A DNA stretch of 43,244 nucleotides from Xanthomonas arboricola. GTDB lineage: Bacteria; Pseudomonadota; Gammaproteobacteria; Xanthomonadales; Xanthomonadaceae. The translations under genes and the position numbers were made by a program. The notes beneath the pieces were generated by a model. It worked only from the letters and a program-made list of their open reading frames with translations. It did no database searches and was not told the DNA's origin. Positions within the stretch are counted from its first letter, which is position 1. The number at the start of each line of letters is the position of its first letter. The stretch spans positions 534,391 through 577,634 of the forward strand of contig NZ_QREM01000001.1 of NCBI RefSeq assembly GCF_003353015.1, written 5' to 3'. Shown here piece after piece: positions 10,543 to 17,657 of this stretch.

Positions 10543-10911
10543 TCAGCAGTCGTCGGCGCGGAAGGCGTCGCGGATCCAGTTCAGCGCCGGCGGTTCGCCG
10601 CTGGCTTCCACCACATCGAAGCGGCACGGCAAGCTCGCCAGTGCCGGGTGATAGGCCAGGAACAATTGCGCGGCCAGCACCAGCTTGCGGCGCTTGCGCG
10701 CATCCACCGACGCCGCGCCGCCGCCGAAGCGGTTGTCGCGGCGGTAACGCACTTCCACGAATACCAGCGCCTGGCCGTCGCGCATCACCAGATCCAGTTC
10801 GCCGCCGCGGTAGCTGGCATTGCCCACCACCAGCCGCAGCCCGGCCTGCTCCAGCAGCGCGCGGGCGGCCGCTTCCACCGCCGCACCACGTTGCTGACGC
10901 GCTGCCGGCAT
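10543..10911 (-). CDS. yraN: YraN-family (UPF0102) endonuclease-like protein
   Basis: A 122-residue protein of UPF0102, with the restriction-endonuclease-like core [21 protein letters not shown] (read in two parts: [10 protein letters not shown] and LVFVEVRYR). The Glu/Asp/Glu and following basic residues match the PD-(D/E)xK-like pattern of the family. The start at 10911 gives [13 protein letters not shown] and lies four bases after the lpoA stop. A longer frame up to 11037 is the shadow of lpoA and was rejected. Pairing with LpoA and divergence from rsmI match the E. coli yraL-yraM-yraN order. The biological role remains unknown. Confidence 0.9.
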   Translation of the reverse strand: MPAARQQRGAAVEAAARALLEQAGLRLVVGNASYRGGELDLVMRDGQALVFVEVRYRRDNRFGGGAASVDARKRRKLVLAAQLFLAYHPALASLPCRFDVVEASGEPPALNWIRDAFRADDC

Positions 10912-10915
10912 GGCG

Positions 10916-12646
10916 TCAGCGGCCGTCGGCGATCGGCACCGGGCGGCCACCGTTGAAGGTGGACCAGGCCGGGGTGCGCAGCACGTTGCCGAAGCCGTCC
11001 AGATGCAGGGTGCCGGTGGCGCCGCGCAGCCCGCCATCGGTGCCGGTGGCGAGCTTTTCCAGATACGCGCTGATCTTCCAGGCGTCGTAGCCGAACGCGA
11101 ACAGGCGCGCGCCCGGCCCGCGTGCGCTGGGCAACGTGCTGGCGACCTGGGTGGAGGCCGGCAGCCCGGACACGCCCAGGGCGGTCCAGGTTTCGCTCGG
11201 GTAGACGATGCCGTCCAGGGCCAGGTCGTCCTCGATCTTGCCGGTGCCGGCCACCAGCTGCGAGGTGCCCACCCGCGACTTGCCGGCGAATCCGCTCAAG
11301 GCCAGTTGCGGCGCCAGTGCGCGCGCGGTGTTGCCACGCACTGCCAGGAACACCGCGTCGGCGCTGCCGTAGTTGCGCAGCTGCGCACCGATGTCGCCTG
11401 GCACATCGGCCACGCTGATGCTGCCGGCGATGGTGCCGCCGCGCTCGCTGAAGCGGTCGCGGAAGGCCTTGATGGTGCGCTTGCCGTTGTCGTCGCTGGT
11501 GCCGACGATCAGCACGTTGCGGCGCTCGCGCGCGAGCAGGTACTCGGCAGCCATGATGCCGTCGTCTTCCGGCGCCAGCGAAAAGCCGGCGCTGCCGCTG
11601 GGCGGCGCCTTGTTGTCGGTGGGGCGGTTGAGCGCCAGCACCGGCACCGCGAGCTGGCCGCGTGCGAACAGCGCGCTGACCTCGTCGCGGCCCAGCGGGC
11701 CGACCACGTAGTCGACCCCGGCACCCACGGCCTTGTCGTAGGCGGCATTGGCGCCGGCGGCAGTGCCGGCGGTGTCGAAGAACTGCACCTCCGGGCGGCG
11801 GCGGGTTTCGGCGTAATAGCCGGCCAGCAGGCCGTCGCGCACCGGGGCCGAGGCGGTGGCCAGGTTGCCGGTGAGCGGCAGCAGCACGCCCAGCTTGACC
11901 GGCGGGCGATACCCATCGCGCTCGGCCGGCGGGCGCTTGCTGGTGTCAAAGCCCCATTGCGCATCGCGCTCGAACGCGCGCGGCAGCGCCAGGCCGCGGC
12001 TGATCATGGCCCGCCCGGCGAAGTTGTACAGCGGATCGCCCGCCGGCAGCGCCGCGGTGCGGCTCTTCAGCGTGGCGTCGTCGAGTGCAGCCAGCAGGCG
12101 CACGATCGCGCGCTGGTTCTCGCTGCGCGCGGTGCCGCTCAGGCTGGCATCGGCGCGTGCACGTGCGGCGGCCGCGCCGTACAGGTCGCCGGTGGCTTCC
12201 AGCGCCGCGGCATGGGCCACCAGCCAGCGCGTCTGCAGCGGCTGGGGCAGGCCATGCGGGCTGTCACCCAGGGCCTGCAGCGCCTGGGCGCCCTGCTTGT
12301 CGAGCACTGCCAGTTCGCCGGTCAGCAGGTTGAAGCGGGCGCGGTCGTCGCCGCTCAGGTGGCGCGCATTGACCTGCGCGAGCAGGGTGCGTGCGCGCGC
12401 GTCGTCGCCGGCGTCGTGCCAGCCGAACGCCGATGCCGCCAGCAGCCGGCTGCGCTGCGCACCGCTGGCGCCGGCGGCCTCGGCTTCCAGCTGCTGCGCC
12501 GCCTCGCGCGGCTTGCCCTGGTCCAGCAATGCCAGCGCCGCGCTCTGGGTCGGCGAGGCGGTCTGGGTGACGCTGCTGGTGGCACAACCGGCGGCCAGCA
12601 TCACCATCAGCGACAGGGCGGAGATCCTTGCAACACGCTTGTTCAT
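10916..12646 (-). CDS. lpoA: LpoA/LppC-family penicillin-binding protein activator
   Basis: A 576-residue outer-membrane lipoprotein. The signal peptide ends in the lipobox LAAGC with the acylated Cys at residue 21. The N-terminal half is an alanine-rich TPR-like helical region. The C-terminal half (about from residue 245) is a periplasmic-binding-protein-like domain beginning [14 protein letters not shown], with [12 protein letters not shown] and FSLAPEDDG. In E. coli LpoA activates the peptidoglycan synthase PBP1A; whether the Xanthomonas protein does the same is inference from family and context. It is divergent from rsmI and co-directional with yraN. Confidence 0.9.
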   Translation of the reverse strand: MNKRVARISALSLMVMLAAGCATSSVTQTASPTQSAALALLDQGKPREAAQQLEAEAAGASGAQRSRLLAASAFGWHDAGDDARARTLLAQVNARHLSGDDRARFNLLTGELAVLDKQGAQALQALGDSPHGLPQPLQTRWLVAHAAALEATGDLYGAAAARARADASLSGTARSENQRAIVRLLAALDDATLKSRTAALPAGDPLYNFAGRAMISRGLALPRAFERDAQWGFDTSKRPPAERDGYRPPVKLGVLLPLTGNLATASAPVRDGLLAGYYAETRRRPEVQFFDTAGTAAGANAAYDKAVGAGVDYVVGPLGRDEVSALFARGQLAVPVLALNRPTDNKAPPSGSAGFSLAPEDDGIMAAEYLLARERRNVLIVGTSDDNGKRTIKAFRDRFSERGGTIAGSISVADVPGDIGAQLRNYGSADAVFLAVRGNTARALAPQLALSGFAGKSRVGTSQLVAGTGKIEDDLALDGIVYPSETWTALGVSGLPASTQVASTLPSARGPGARLFAFGYDAWKISAYLEKLATGTDGGLRGATGTLHLDGFGNVLRTPAWSTFNGGRPVPIADGR

Positions 12647-12728
12647 TTCAGATCCATTGGACGGGGCCCGCCGGGGCGGACCGTTAAAAACGCTACGATT
12701 CTACCCTTTGCCCTACGGAATACCGTCG
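12647..12728. promoter_or_regulatory. Divergent lpoA/rsmI promoter region
   Basis: This 82-bp spacer separates two divergent genes and must hold both promoters. An AT-rich patch (12684-12703) contains TACGAT (12694-12699) facing rsmI. On the opposite strand it contains TAGAAT (12698-12703) facing lpoA. These overlapping -10-like boxes suggest the two polymerases compete. The -35 regions are poor, so the call is tentative. Confidence 0.35.
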
Positions 12729-13550
12729 ATGACCTCCCCCGGAACCCTGCACGTGGTCGCCACGCCGATCGGCAACCTGGCCGACCTGTCGCCGCGTGCG
12801 CAGGAGGTGCTGCGTGGCGTGGCCGCGATCTGCGCCGAAGACACCCGCCACACCCGCCAGCTGCTCGGCCACTTCGGCATCGACCGCCCATTGCTGGCCC
12901 TGCACGACCACAACGAAGACGCCATGTCCGAGCGCATCGTCGCGCGCCTGCGCGAGGGCGAGTCGCTGGCCATCGTCAGCGACGCCGGCACCCCGCTGGT
13001 CAGCGACCCCGGCTTCAAGCTGGTGCGTGCCGCCCGCGCCGCCGGGATCCGGGTCAGCCCGGTGCCGGGCGCCTGCGCGGCGATCGCTGCCCTCAGCGTG
13101 GCCGGCCTGCCCAGCGACCGTTTCGGCTTCGAGGGCTTTTTGCCGGCCAAGAGCGCCGCGCGCCGCGAGCGCCTGGCGCACCTGGCCGGCGAGACCCGCA
13201 CCCTGGTGTTCTACGAATCTTCGCACCGCATCGTCGAGTCGCTGGCCGACCTGCGCGGGGCCTTCGGCGACGAGCGTCCGGCGGTGATCGCCCGCGAGCT
13301 GACCAAGCTGTTCGAAACCGTGCTCGACGGCACCCTGGCGCAGTTGCAGGCCAGGGTCGAAGCCGACGACAACCAGCGCAAGGGCGAGTTCGTGGTGATG
13401 GTGCAGGGCGCCGCCGACGCCGCCGAAGGCCAACTGGCCGAAGGCCGCCGCGTCTACGCCAAGCTTGCCGAACACCTGCCGCCGTCCACGGCCGCCAAGC
13501 TGGCCGCCGAACTGACCGGCGCGCCGCGCAAGGCCTTGTATGGCGGCTAG
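12729..13550 (+). CDS. rsmI: RsmI, 16S rRNA 2'-O-ribose methyltransferase (C1402)
   Basis: A 273-residue tetrapyrrole-methylase-fold enzyme that methylates the 2'-OH of C1402 in 16S rRNA using S-adenosylmethionine. Diagnostic segments are LHVVATPIGNLADLSPRA at the N-terminus, EDTRHTRQLL, SDAGTPLVSDPG, VPGACAAIAALSVAGL and FYESSHRI. The ATG at 12729 was chosen because it gives this N-terminus; the longer frame from 11856 is antisense to lpoA. Its partner at the same base is RsmH (N4 of C1402), also encoded here at 16596, so both C1402 modification enzymes lie within 5 kb. Confidence 0.96.
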   Translation: MTSPGTLHVVATPIGNLADLSPRAQEVLRGVAAICAEDTRHTRQLLGHFGIDRPLLALHDHNEDAMSERIVARLREGESLAIVSDAGTPLVSDPGFKLVRAARAAGIRVSPVPGACAAIAALSVAGLPSDRFGFEGFLPAKSAARRERLAHLAGETRTLVFYESSHRIVESLADLRGAFGDERPAVIARELTKLFETVLDGTLAQLQARVEADDNQRKGEFVVMVQGAADAAEGQLAEGRRVYAKLAEHLPPSTAAKLAAELTGAPRKALYGG

Positions 13551-13600
13551 GTGTGCCGTTGCAGGAGCAGGTATACGTGCATTGGGATTTTTCTCGGTAA

Positions 13601-13631
13601 GGCCTTTCGCGCCCGGGTGCGCTCCTACGGG
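13601..13631 (-). repeat. REP-like palindrome with GTAG head
   Basis: On the minus strand this reads GTAGGAGCGCACCCGGGCGC followed by GAAAGGCC: a GTAG tetranucleotide and a GC-rich imperfect palindrome around CCCGGG. This is the layout of REP elements mobilised by REP-associated tyrosine transposases (RAYTs) in Pseudomonas, Stenotrophomonas and Xanthomonas. It lies between rsmI and rnpB, the usual extragenic location. No RAYT gene is present in the window. Confidence 0.65.
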
Positions 13632-13675
13632 CAATTGCGGGCTTGCCGGCAACGGCGGGGGAAATCGCGGCGCCG

Positions 13676-13702
13676 TTGTGCACGGTGGCGATAGCGTATA
13701 GT
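13676..13702 (+). promoter_or_regulatory. Putative rnpB promoter
   Basis: TATAGT at 13697-13702 is a good -10 box placed 9 bases before the predicted 5' end of the RNase P RNA. TTGTGC at 13676-13681 is a possible -35 but with only 15 bp between them. The -10 is the stronger part of the call. Confidence 0.4.
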
Positions 13703-13710
13703 GCGCCCCG

Positions 13711-14150
13711 GCGGAGTCGGCCAGACAGTCGCGTCACTCGCAAGGGTGCCGAGGAAAGTCCGGGCTCCATAGGGCAAGGTGCCAGGTAACGCCTGGGCGG
13801 CGCGAGCCGACGGAAAGTGCAACAGAGAGATACCGCCGAACGGTCCTGCCACCCCATTGCCGCCTTCTGAACGAGGCGGGCTCGACTTGACGGCGAAGCC
13901 GGGCAAGTGCCTTCCGGAGACGGCAATGGGGTGGCAGGGCGCGTGGTAAGGGTGAAATGGTGCGGTAAGAGCGCACCGCGAGTCCGGTAACGGACCGGCA
14001 CGGCAAACCCCACCTGGAGCAAGACCAAATAGGGATCCATTGGCGTGGCCCGCGCTGGATCCGGGTAGGTTGCTTGAGCGCTGCGGTGACGTAGCGCCTA
14101 GACGAATGACTGTCCACGACAGAACCCGGCTTACCGGCCGGCTCCGCCAC
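13711..14150 (+). ncRNA. rnpB: RNase P RNA (M1 RNA, bacterial type A)
   Basis: The catalytic RNA that matures tRNA 5' ends. Conserved blocks are all present: the P4-forming GAGGAAAGTCCGGGCTC near 13751, ACAGAGAGATACCGCC near 13822, AATGGTGCGGTAAGAGCGC near 13957, GGTAACGG-ACCGGCACGGCAAACCCC near 13985, the GAGCAAGACCAAATAGG region near 14016, and CACGACAGAACCCGGCTTA near 14116. The 5' end GCGGAGTCGGCC pairs with the 3' end GGCCGGCTCCGC to form helix P1, which sets the boundaries to within a few bases. The location between rsmI and mraZ is conserved in related gammaproteobacteria. Confidence 0.97.
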
Positions 14151-14153
14151 CTT

Positions 14154-14174
14154 GCTTTGGGCATCGCCCAAAGC
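14154..14174 (+). terminator. Hairpin after rnpB
   Basis: GCTTTGGGC (14154-14162) and GCCCAAAGC (14166-14174) form a perfect 9-bp stem with an ATC loop just after the RNase P RNA. There is no following T-run, so it may set the 3' end or block exonucleases rather than act as a classical intrinsic terminator. Confidence 0.5.
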
Positions 14175-14191
14175 TAAGGCGCCCACGCTTC

Positions 14192-14281
14192 GTACCGCCG
14201 GTGGCGGTACAAAACGCGGGTCCCGCTCCGGGCATGCCAGAACCCCGCGGCGGTCGCCGCGCCCCCTTGACTCGAGGGGGC
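14192..14281. repeat. Three further perfect hairpins after rnpB
   Basis: Perfect inverted repeats follow in quick succession: GTACCGCC/GGCGGTAC (14192-14210), CGCGGCG/CGCCGCG (14246-14261) and GCCCCCT/AGGGGGC (14261-14281). They share a base at 14261, so the last two cannot both form fully. No gene is visible from 14175 to 14407. They may terminate rnpB and, from the other side, ccdB. Confidence 0.5.
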
Positions 14282-14407
14282 TTGCACTCGGTGAGTTACC
14301 CGGTGCGTTCAGCGGTTTGCGATCAACGTGATTTTGCTGCTTCGATCGTTGTTGCCTGGCTTGGGCTTTGCCCTCGCGGCTGGCATTCGCTTCGCCTGCG
14401 TTGACGT

Positions 14408-14469
14408 TGGCGCTTAAGCCGAACGAGCGGGTGAACAGCTGGCGCTTAGCCGAACGAGCGGGTGAACAG
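14408..14469. repeat. Tandem duplication of the ccdB 3' end
   Basis: A 31-bp unit at 14408-14438 is repeated as 30 bp at 14440-14469 with one base deleted (cttaagcc versus cttagcc); all other bases agree. The second copy contains the last seven codons and stop of ccdB (minus strand); the first lies just beyond the stop. This looks like a recent slippage or recombination duplication that may have set the present C-terminus of the toxin. Confidence 0.9.
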
Positions 14470-14763
14470 TTCGTCCAGGGCGTCGATGATGGTTTGGCCC
14501 TGGTCTTTCAGGGAGCCGGCAGGTGTGCTGAGCACCGCCAGTGGCACCGAGGTCATTTCCAGCGGTTGCAGGATGACGCGTTGGCCGGCGACGGTGAGTT
14601 CCGGGGTGAAGCGGGACGGGGTCGGGGAGTGGCTGGACTTGACCACCAGCGGCACCACCACGCGGCGCGGTGAGGCGTCGAAGATTTTCGACTGGACGAC
14701 GACTACGTAAGGGATGTGCTTGTTCTGGCCGACGTTTGCGTAGACATCGAACTGGTCGGTCAT
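14446..14763 (-). CDS. ccdB: CcdB-family toxin
   Basis: A 105-residue protein of the CcdB family, toxins that poison DNA gyrase. The N-terminus MTDQFDVYANVGQNK, the strand IPYVVVVQSKIFD, RVVVPLV and the C-terminal DALDELF helix are typical. F-plasmid CcdB ends with Trp-Gly-Ile, which contacts gyrase; here the end is RSFG, so toxicity cannot be assumed. The start at 14763 overlaps the antitoxin stop by four bases (ATGA). The 3' end lies in a tandem duplication. Location in a core region between rnpB and the dcw cluster suggests a chromosomal toxin-antitoxin insertion. Confidence 0.9.
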   Translation of the reverse strand: MTDQFDVYANVGQNKHIPYVVVVQSKIFDASPRRVVVPLVVKSSHSPTPSRFTPELTVAGQRVILQPLEMTSVPLAVLSTPAGSLKDQGQTIIDALDELFTRSFG

Positions 14764-15011
14764 AGCGTGGAGAACTCGTCGGCGAACGAGCCATGCGCGT
14801 CGGTGAAGGTCTTCCATTCACTTGCAGCGCGCTGCAATTCCATCGCCCTGGCGCTGTGGCTGTCGCGCTCTTTGGTGACGTAGTCGGCCAGCAGTTCTTC
14901 GACCTTCGCCGACAGGTTGCCGGTCATCGCCCGTGCCTGCGCGGCCAGATCCGAGTTGATGGTCAGGTTCAGCGGCTTCTTTTGCGCGGAACTGTCGTAG
15001 TAACGGCTCAT
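14760..15011 (-). CDS. ccdA: CcdA-family antitoxin
   Basis: An 83-residue antitoxin. The N-terminal half (KKPLNLTINSDLAAQARAM) is a ribbon-helix-helix DNA-binding domain. The C-terminal part (SEWKTFTDAHGSFADEFSTL) is the toxin-binding tail, with the Trp and GSFADEF pattern seen in chromosomal CcdA proteins. Antitoxin first, toxin second with an ATGA overlap is the standard order. The start at 15011 has a GGGAGG ribosome site seven bases upstream. A palindrome at 15031-15049 upstream is a likely autoregulatory operator. Confidence 0.92.
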   Translation of the reverse strand: MSRYYDSSAQKKPLNLTINSDLAAQARAMTGNLSAKVEELLADYVTKERDSHSARAMELQRAASEWKTFTDAHGSFADEFSTL

Positions 15012-15030
15012 GATTGGCCTCCCGTCATTA

Positions 15031-15065
15031 ATGCGCACGCTATGCGCATGATTGTACGTTGTCAA
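15031..15065 (-). promoter_or_regulatory. ccdAB promoter and operator palindrome
   Basis: On the minus strand a perfect TTGACA (15065-15060) is followed 17 bp later by a weak -10 TAGCGT (15042-15037). The -10 lies inside a perfect 7-bp inverted repeat, ATGCGCA-TAGCG-TGCGCAT (15049-15031). A palindrome covering the -10 is what is expected of an operator bound by a CcdA ribbon-helix-helix dimer, giving autorepression. The -35 also overlaps the last codons of the NRDE gene. Confidence 0.55.
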
Positions 15066-15829
15066 CGCGTACCGACGATCTCCAGCCGCGTCTGGCCCTG
15101 GAAGATCCCGCTCGGGCCGAAGCGGCGTTCGTGGATGAAGCCGCTGCCCTGGTGATCCACCGCGACGATCGTGCTGGCGCGGGTGCCGTAGCTGGGTCCG
15201 GTGATGAAGGCGGCCGAGAGCAGGCGTTCGGTGGGCAGGTCCACGCCGGTGTGGGGCAGGGCGGCGTCGGGCGCGACAGCCGGGTTGCCCAGGGCGGTCC
15301 ACAGCGGTTGCAGGTCCTCGCTGCCTGCAGCGCACCAATCGCGCAAGGCCGCAGTCAATGCAGCGGTCTTGGGCCAGTGCGCATCCAGCGGGCCGTTGGA
15401 CATGCCGTGGATGCCAGGCGCCAGCGTGCGTGCCAGTGGCGGATGGTTGCTGAGGTGTTCGCAGCGCTCGGCGTCGCACAGCAATAGATTGAAGGGCGGG
15501 AACTCGTGCGCGGCCGCGGCCAGGTCGCTGGCGTAGGCGGCCGCGTCCAGGCTGCCGGCCAGGTAATCGGCAATCAGGTGCCCGCGCGAGCGGCCGGACG
15601 CAGTGGCGAGCGGGTCGCGCACATTGGTCACCACCGCGGCGCGTCCGCCGCCACCCAGGCCCACCCAGCTGCCGCCGGAACGCAGGTCGCGGCCCGCCAG
15701 CACGCCGTCGGCGGGGGCTGGCCAGCGCGCCAGGGCGGCGGTCGGGCGGTCGTGGAATTCATCGCGGTTGCCGGCCAGCAGCAGGCGCCAGCGCGGGTGG
15801 GTTTTCCAGGCAAGAGCAACCAGGCACAT
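15062..15829 (-). CDS. NRDE-family (TANGO2-like) protein
   Basis: A 255-residue protein with the family signature: Cys at position 2 (MCLVALAW), then GNRDEFHDRPT, GRDLRSGGSWVGL, VTNVRDP and HGMSNGPLDAHWPK. Cys2 is the probable N-terminal nucleophile of an Ntn-hydrolase-like fold once Met1 is removed. The human homologue TANGO2 is linked to lipid and haem handling, but the bacterial function is unknown. The gene is transcribed away from the dcw cluster. Its 3' end contains the ccdAB -35 region. Confidence 0.88.
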   Translation of the reverse strand: MCLVALAWKTHPRWRLLLAGNRDEFHDRPTAALARWPAPADGVLAGRDLRSGGSWVGLGGGGRAAVVTNVRDPLATASGRSRGHLIADYLAGSLDAAAYASDLAAAAHEFPPFNLLLCDAERCEHLSNHPPLARTLAPGIHGMSNGPLDAHWPKTAALTAALRDWCAAGSEDLQPLWTALGNPAVAPDAALPHTGVDLPTERLLSAAFITGPSYGTRASTIVAVDHQGSGFIHERRFGPSGIFQGQTRLEIVGTR

Positions 15830-15965
15830 GCCGCCGATTGTCGCCTGTTTGCGCAGTCACGATGTGCAGCTGGCGCAGTGTGAAGTGAGACTGCGGTCGG
15901 GTTTACATGGCCTTCACGCCCCTGAATTTTCGTTCAATCTCAAAATCTGAGATGAAACAGCAACT

Positions 15966-15974
15966 TGTGGATAA
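15966..15974 (-). promoter_or_regulatory. Perfect DnaA box
   Basis: The minus strand reads TTATCCACA, the highest-affinity E. coli DnaA box. It sits about 70 bp upstream of the mraZ promoter -35. An A/T-rich nonamer is unlikely by chance in this GC-rich window. It could let DnaA adjust expression of division genes; binding is not shown by sequence alone. Confidence 0.55.
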
Positions 15975-16044
15975 CCTTTGAACAAGTCTCTAAAGAGTGC
16001 TGCAACTCATTGATGCGACTGGCGATTTAGGACCTCCAAAGTTG

Positions 16045-16072
16045 TTGACAACCTTTGACGCGCTGCTAAGGT
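16045..16072 (+). promoter_or_regulatory. Putative mra (dcw) promoter
   Basis: A perfect -35 TTGACA (16045-16050) is followed after 16 bp by TAAGGT (16067-16072), a weak -10. Initiation near 16079 would leave a leader of about 75 nucleotides containing the MraZ-like repeats. It would serve the whole mraZ-ddlB transcription unit. Confidence 0.5.
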
Positions 16073-16091
16073 GGGCATCGGAGGGAAAACC

Positions 16092-16116
16092 AGGTGTTTT
16101 GTGGTTTTTCGTGGTT
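16092..16116 (+). promoter_or_regulatory. Candidate MraZ-binding repeats
   Basis: Three pentamers start at 16092 (AGGTG), 16102 (TGGTT) and 16112 (TGGTT), exactly 10 bp apart. E. coli MraZ binds three TGGGN repeats separated by 5 bp, the same 10-bp period, between the promoter and its own gene. The core here is GGT rather than GGG. The position and phase make autorepression by MraZ likely. Confidence 0.5.
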
Positions 16117-16152
16117 CAATGATCCCCCAGCGGGTATTCGAGGTTGTATTCG

Positions 16153-16599
16153 GTGTTTCAGGGCGAGACTGCCATCACGGTGGACGACAAGGGGCGCATG
16201 GCGGTGCCAACCGCGTATCGCGACCTGGTCACGCGCGTGAGCGGCAATCGCCTGGTACTCACCTACAACCCGTTCGAGGCCGGATGCCTGTGGCTGTATG
16301 CGGAAAAGGAGTGGGAGCGGGTGCGTGACGATGTGATGTCCAAACCCAATACCCAGCGCGTGGTCCGCACGCTGCAGCAGAAGCTGGTGGGTTCTTCCGC
16401 GGTGCTGGAGCTGGACGCCAATGGCCGTCTGAGCATCCCGGCCAGCCACCGCAACGCGGTCGGCATCGAGAAGAAGGCCGTGCTGCTGGGCATGGGCGAC
16501 AAATTCGAACTCTGGAGCGAGCAGGCACATCGCGCACTGATCCAGCAGACATTGTCTGACGGGGATCTGGGCGATGAATTGCTCGATCTCAGGTTGTGA
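16153..16599 (+). CDS. mraZ: MraZ, transcriptional regulator of the dcw cluster
   Basis: A 148-residue protein with two AbrB/SpoVT-like halves, each holding the DNA-binding motif: [14 protein letters not shown] at about residues 11-24 and [14 protein letters not shown] at about 95-108. MraZ forms a ring-shaped octamer and binds direct repeats upstream of its own gene, in addition to any role at the nucleoid. The GTG at 16153 (GTG TTT CAG, giving MFQGET) was preferred over a TTG nine bases earlier: it gives the family length and has GAGG nine bases upstream. Its stop overlaps the rsmH start as GTGA. Confidence 0.95.
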   Translation: MFQGETAITVDDKGRMAVPTAYRDLVTRVSGNRLVLTYNPFEAGCLWLYAEKEWERVRDDVMSKPNTQRVVRTLQQKLVGSSAVLELDANGRLSIPASHRNAVGIEKKAVLLGMGDKFELWSEQAHRALIQQTLSDGDLGDELLDLRL

Positions 16600-17657
16600 G
16601 CCGGGGTGCCCGGATGCGCGGTGAAGCGCAGCCCGGTCACCCGGTGTCGCAGCCACCGGCGGCCCATGTGCCGGTGCTGTACACGCAGGTTCTGGACGGC
16701 CTGCAGGTGATCGAAAACGGAACCTATCTCGATGGCACCTTCGGGCGTGGCGGACACGCCCGTGGCGTGCTGCAACACCTTGGCCCGGGAGGTCGACTGC
16801 TGGTGATGGACAAGGACCCCGACGCGATTGCCGTGGCCGAACAGGCGTTCGGTGGCGATGCGCGCGTGTCCATCCATCGCGGCAGCTTTGCCGGCCTCGG
16901 CCAGGTGGTCGCTGCGGCAAGCGTCGACGGCATCCTGCTGGATCTGGGCGTGTCCTCGCCGCAGCTGGACGTGGCCGGGCGCGGTTTCAGTTTCGGCAAG
17001 GACGGCCCGCTGGACATGCGCATGGACCCGGACGCCGGCCAGAGCGCGGCCGAGTGGCTGGCGCAGGCCAGCGAGCGCGAGATCGCCGACGTGTTGTGGA
17101 CCTATGGCGAAGAGCGCCAGAGCCGCCGCATCGCGCGCGCCATCGTGGCGCGTCGCGCCGAACAGCCGCTGCTGCGCACCGCGCAACTGGCCGAGCTGAT
17201 CGCCTCGGTGATGCCGCGCGGCGACAGCAAGACTCATCCGGCCACGCGCAGCTTCCAGGCGATCCGCATCTACATCAACCGCGAGCTGGACGATCTGGAA
17301 GCCGGCCTGGATGCCGCCCTGGGCGCGCTCAAGCCCGGCGGCCGCCTGGCGGTGATCAGCTTCCACTCGCTGGAGGACCGCATCGTCAAGCAGTTCATGG
17401 CCCGCTACGCCAAGGCCCCGCCGAGCAACCGCCGCCTGCCCGAAGCCCAGCCCTTCGTGCCGACGCTGCAGCTGATCAGCGGCGCCATCAAGGCCGACGA
17501 CGCCGAACTGAGCGTCAACCCGCGCGCCCGCAGCGCGGTATTGCGGGTGGCCGAGAAGCTGGGATTCGGGAGTAGGGATTCGGGATTGGAAAAGCGCTCT
17601 GAGCGAATCTCGAATCCCGAATTCCCAATCCCGGCGTCTCAAGGAGACGCCCAATGA
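16596..17657 (+). CDS. rsmH: RsmH (MraW), 16S rRNA N4-methyltransferase (C1402)
   Basis: A 353-residue S-adenosylmethionine-dependent enzyme methylating N4 of C1402 in 16S rRNA. Motifs: [23 protein letters not shown] (cofactor loop), [32 protein letters not shown] and [13 protein letters not shown]. The GTG at 16596 overlaps the mraZ stop (GTGA); an ATG at 16614 with GGGG upstream is an alternative giving 347 residues. The family core ends near residue 322. The last 30 or so residues are encoded by a heptad repeat element (17558-17635), yet the frame stays open so that the stop overlaps the ftsL ATG (ATGA). Confidence 0.95.
   Translation: MSRGARMRGEAQPGHPVSQPPAAHVPVLYTQVLDGLQVIENGTYLDGTFGRGGHARGVLQHLGPGGRLLVMDKDPDAIAVAEQAFGGDARVSIHRGSFAGLGQVVAAASVDGILLDLGVSSPQLDVAGRGFSFGKDGPLDMRMDPDAGQSAAEWLAQASEREIADVLWTYGEERQSRRIARAIVARRAEQPLLRTAQLAELIASVMPRGDSKTHPATRSFQAIRIYINRELDDLEAGLDAALGALKPGGRLAVISFHSLEDRIVKQFMARYAKAPPSNRRLPEAQPFVPTLQLISGAIKADDAELSVNPRARSAVLRVAEKLGFGSRDSGLEKRSERISNPEFPIPASQGDAQ
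17558..17635. repeat. Heptad inverted-arm element in the 3' end of rsmH
   Basis: The left arm GCTGGGATTCGGGAGTAGGG and following heptads (17558-17588) and the right arm (about 17611-17635, ending AATTCCCAATCCCGGC) flank a spacer of about 22 bp. This is the most compact copy and should fold into a long stem-loop. It lies wholly inside the rsmH reading frame and is 78 bp by my boundaries, a multiple of three. Confidence 0.85.
17633..17651 (+). promoter_or_regulatory. Hairpin covering the ftsL ribosome site
   Basis: GGCGTCTC (17633-17640), AAG loop and GAGACGCC (17644-17651) form a perfect 8-bp stem. The AAGGAG ribosome site of ftsL (17641-17646) lies in the loop and 3' arm, and the ATG follows two bases later. 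Folding would limit initiation at ftsL unless ribosomes finishing rsmH melt it, so it fits translational coupling. Confidence 0.6.

Larger units (their letters stand above)
15830..16152. other. Intergenic control region before the dcw cluster
   Basis: This 323-bp spacer between the divergent NRDE gene and mraZ has no gene and is clearly more AT-rich than its surroundings. It contains a perfect DnaA box (15966-15974), a TTGACA promoter (16045-16072) and three short direct repeats with 10-bp phase (16092-16116), annotated separately. Confidence 0.75.

Noticed and set aside
10910-13600. A long plus-strand frame (896 codons) through lpoA and rsmI
   Set aside because: It is antisense to lpoA and out of frame with rsmI, with shadow-like composition.
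14175-14407. Small plus-strand frame at 14201-14404 after rnpB
   Set aside because: It lies over a series of hairpins, has no ribosome site and no recognisable sequence.
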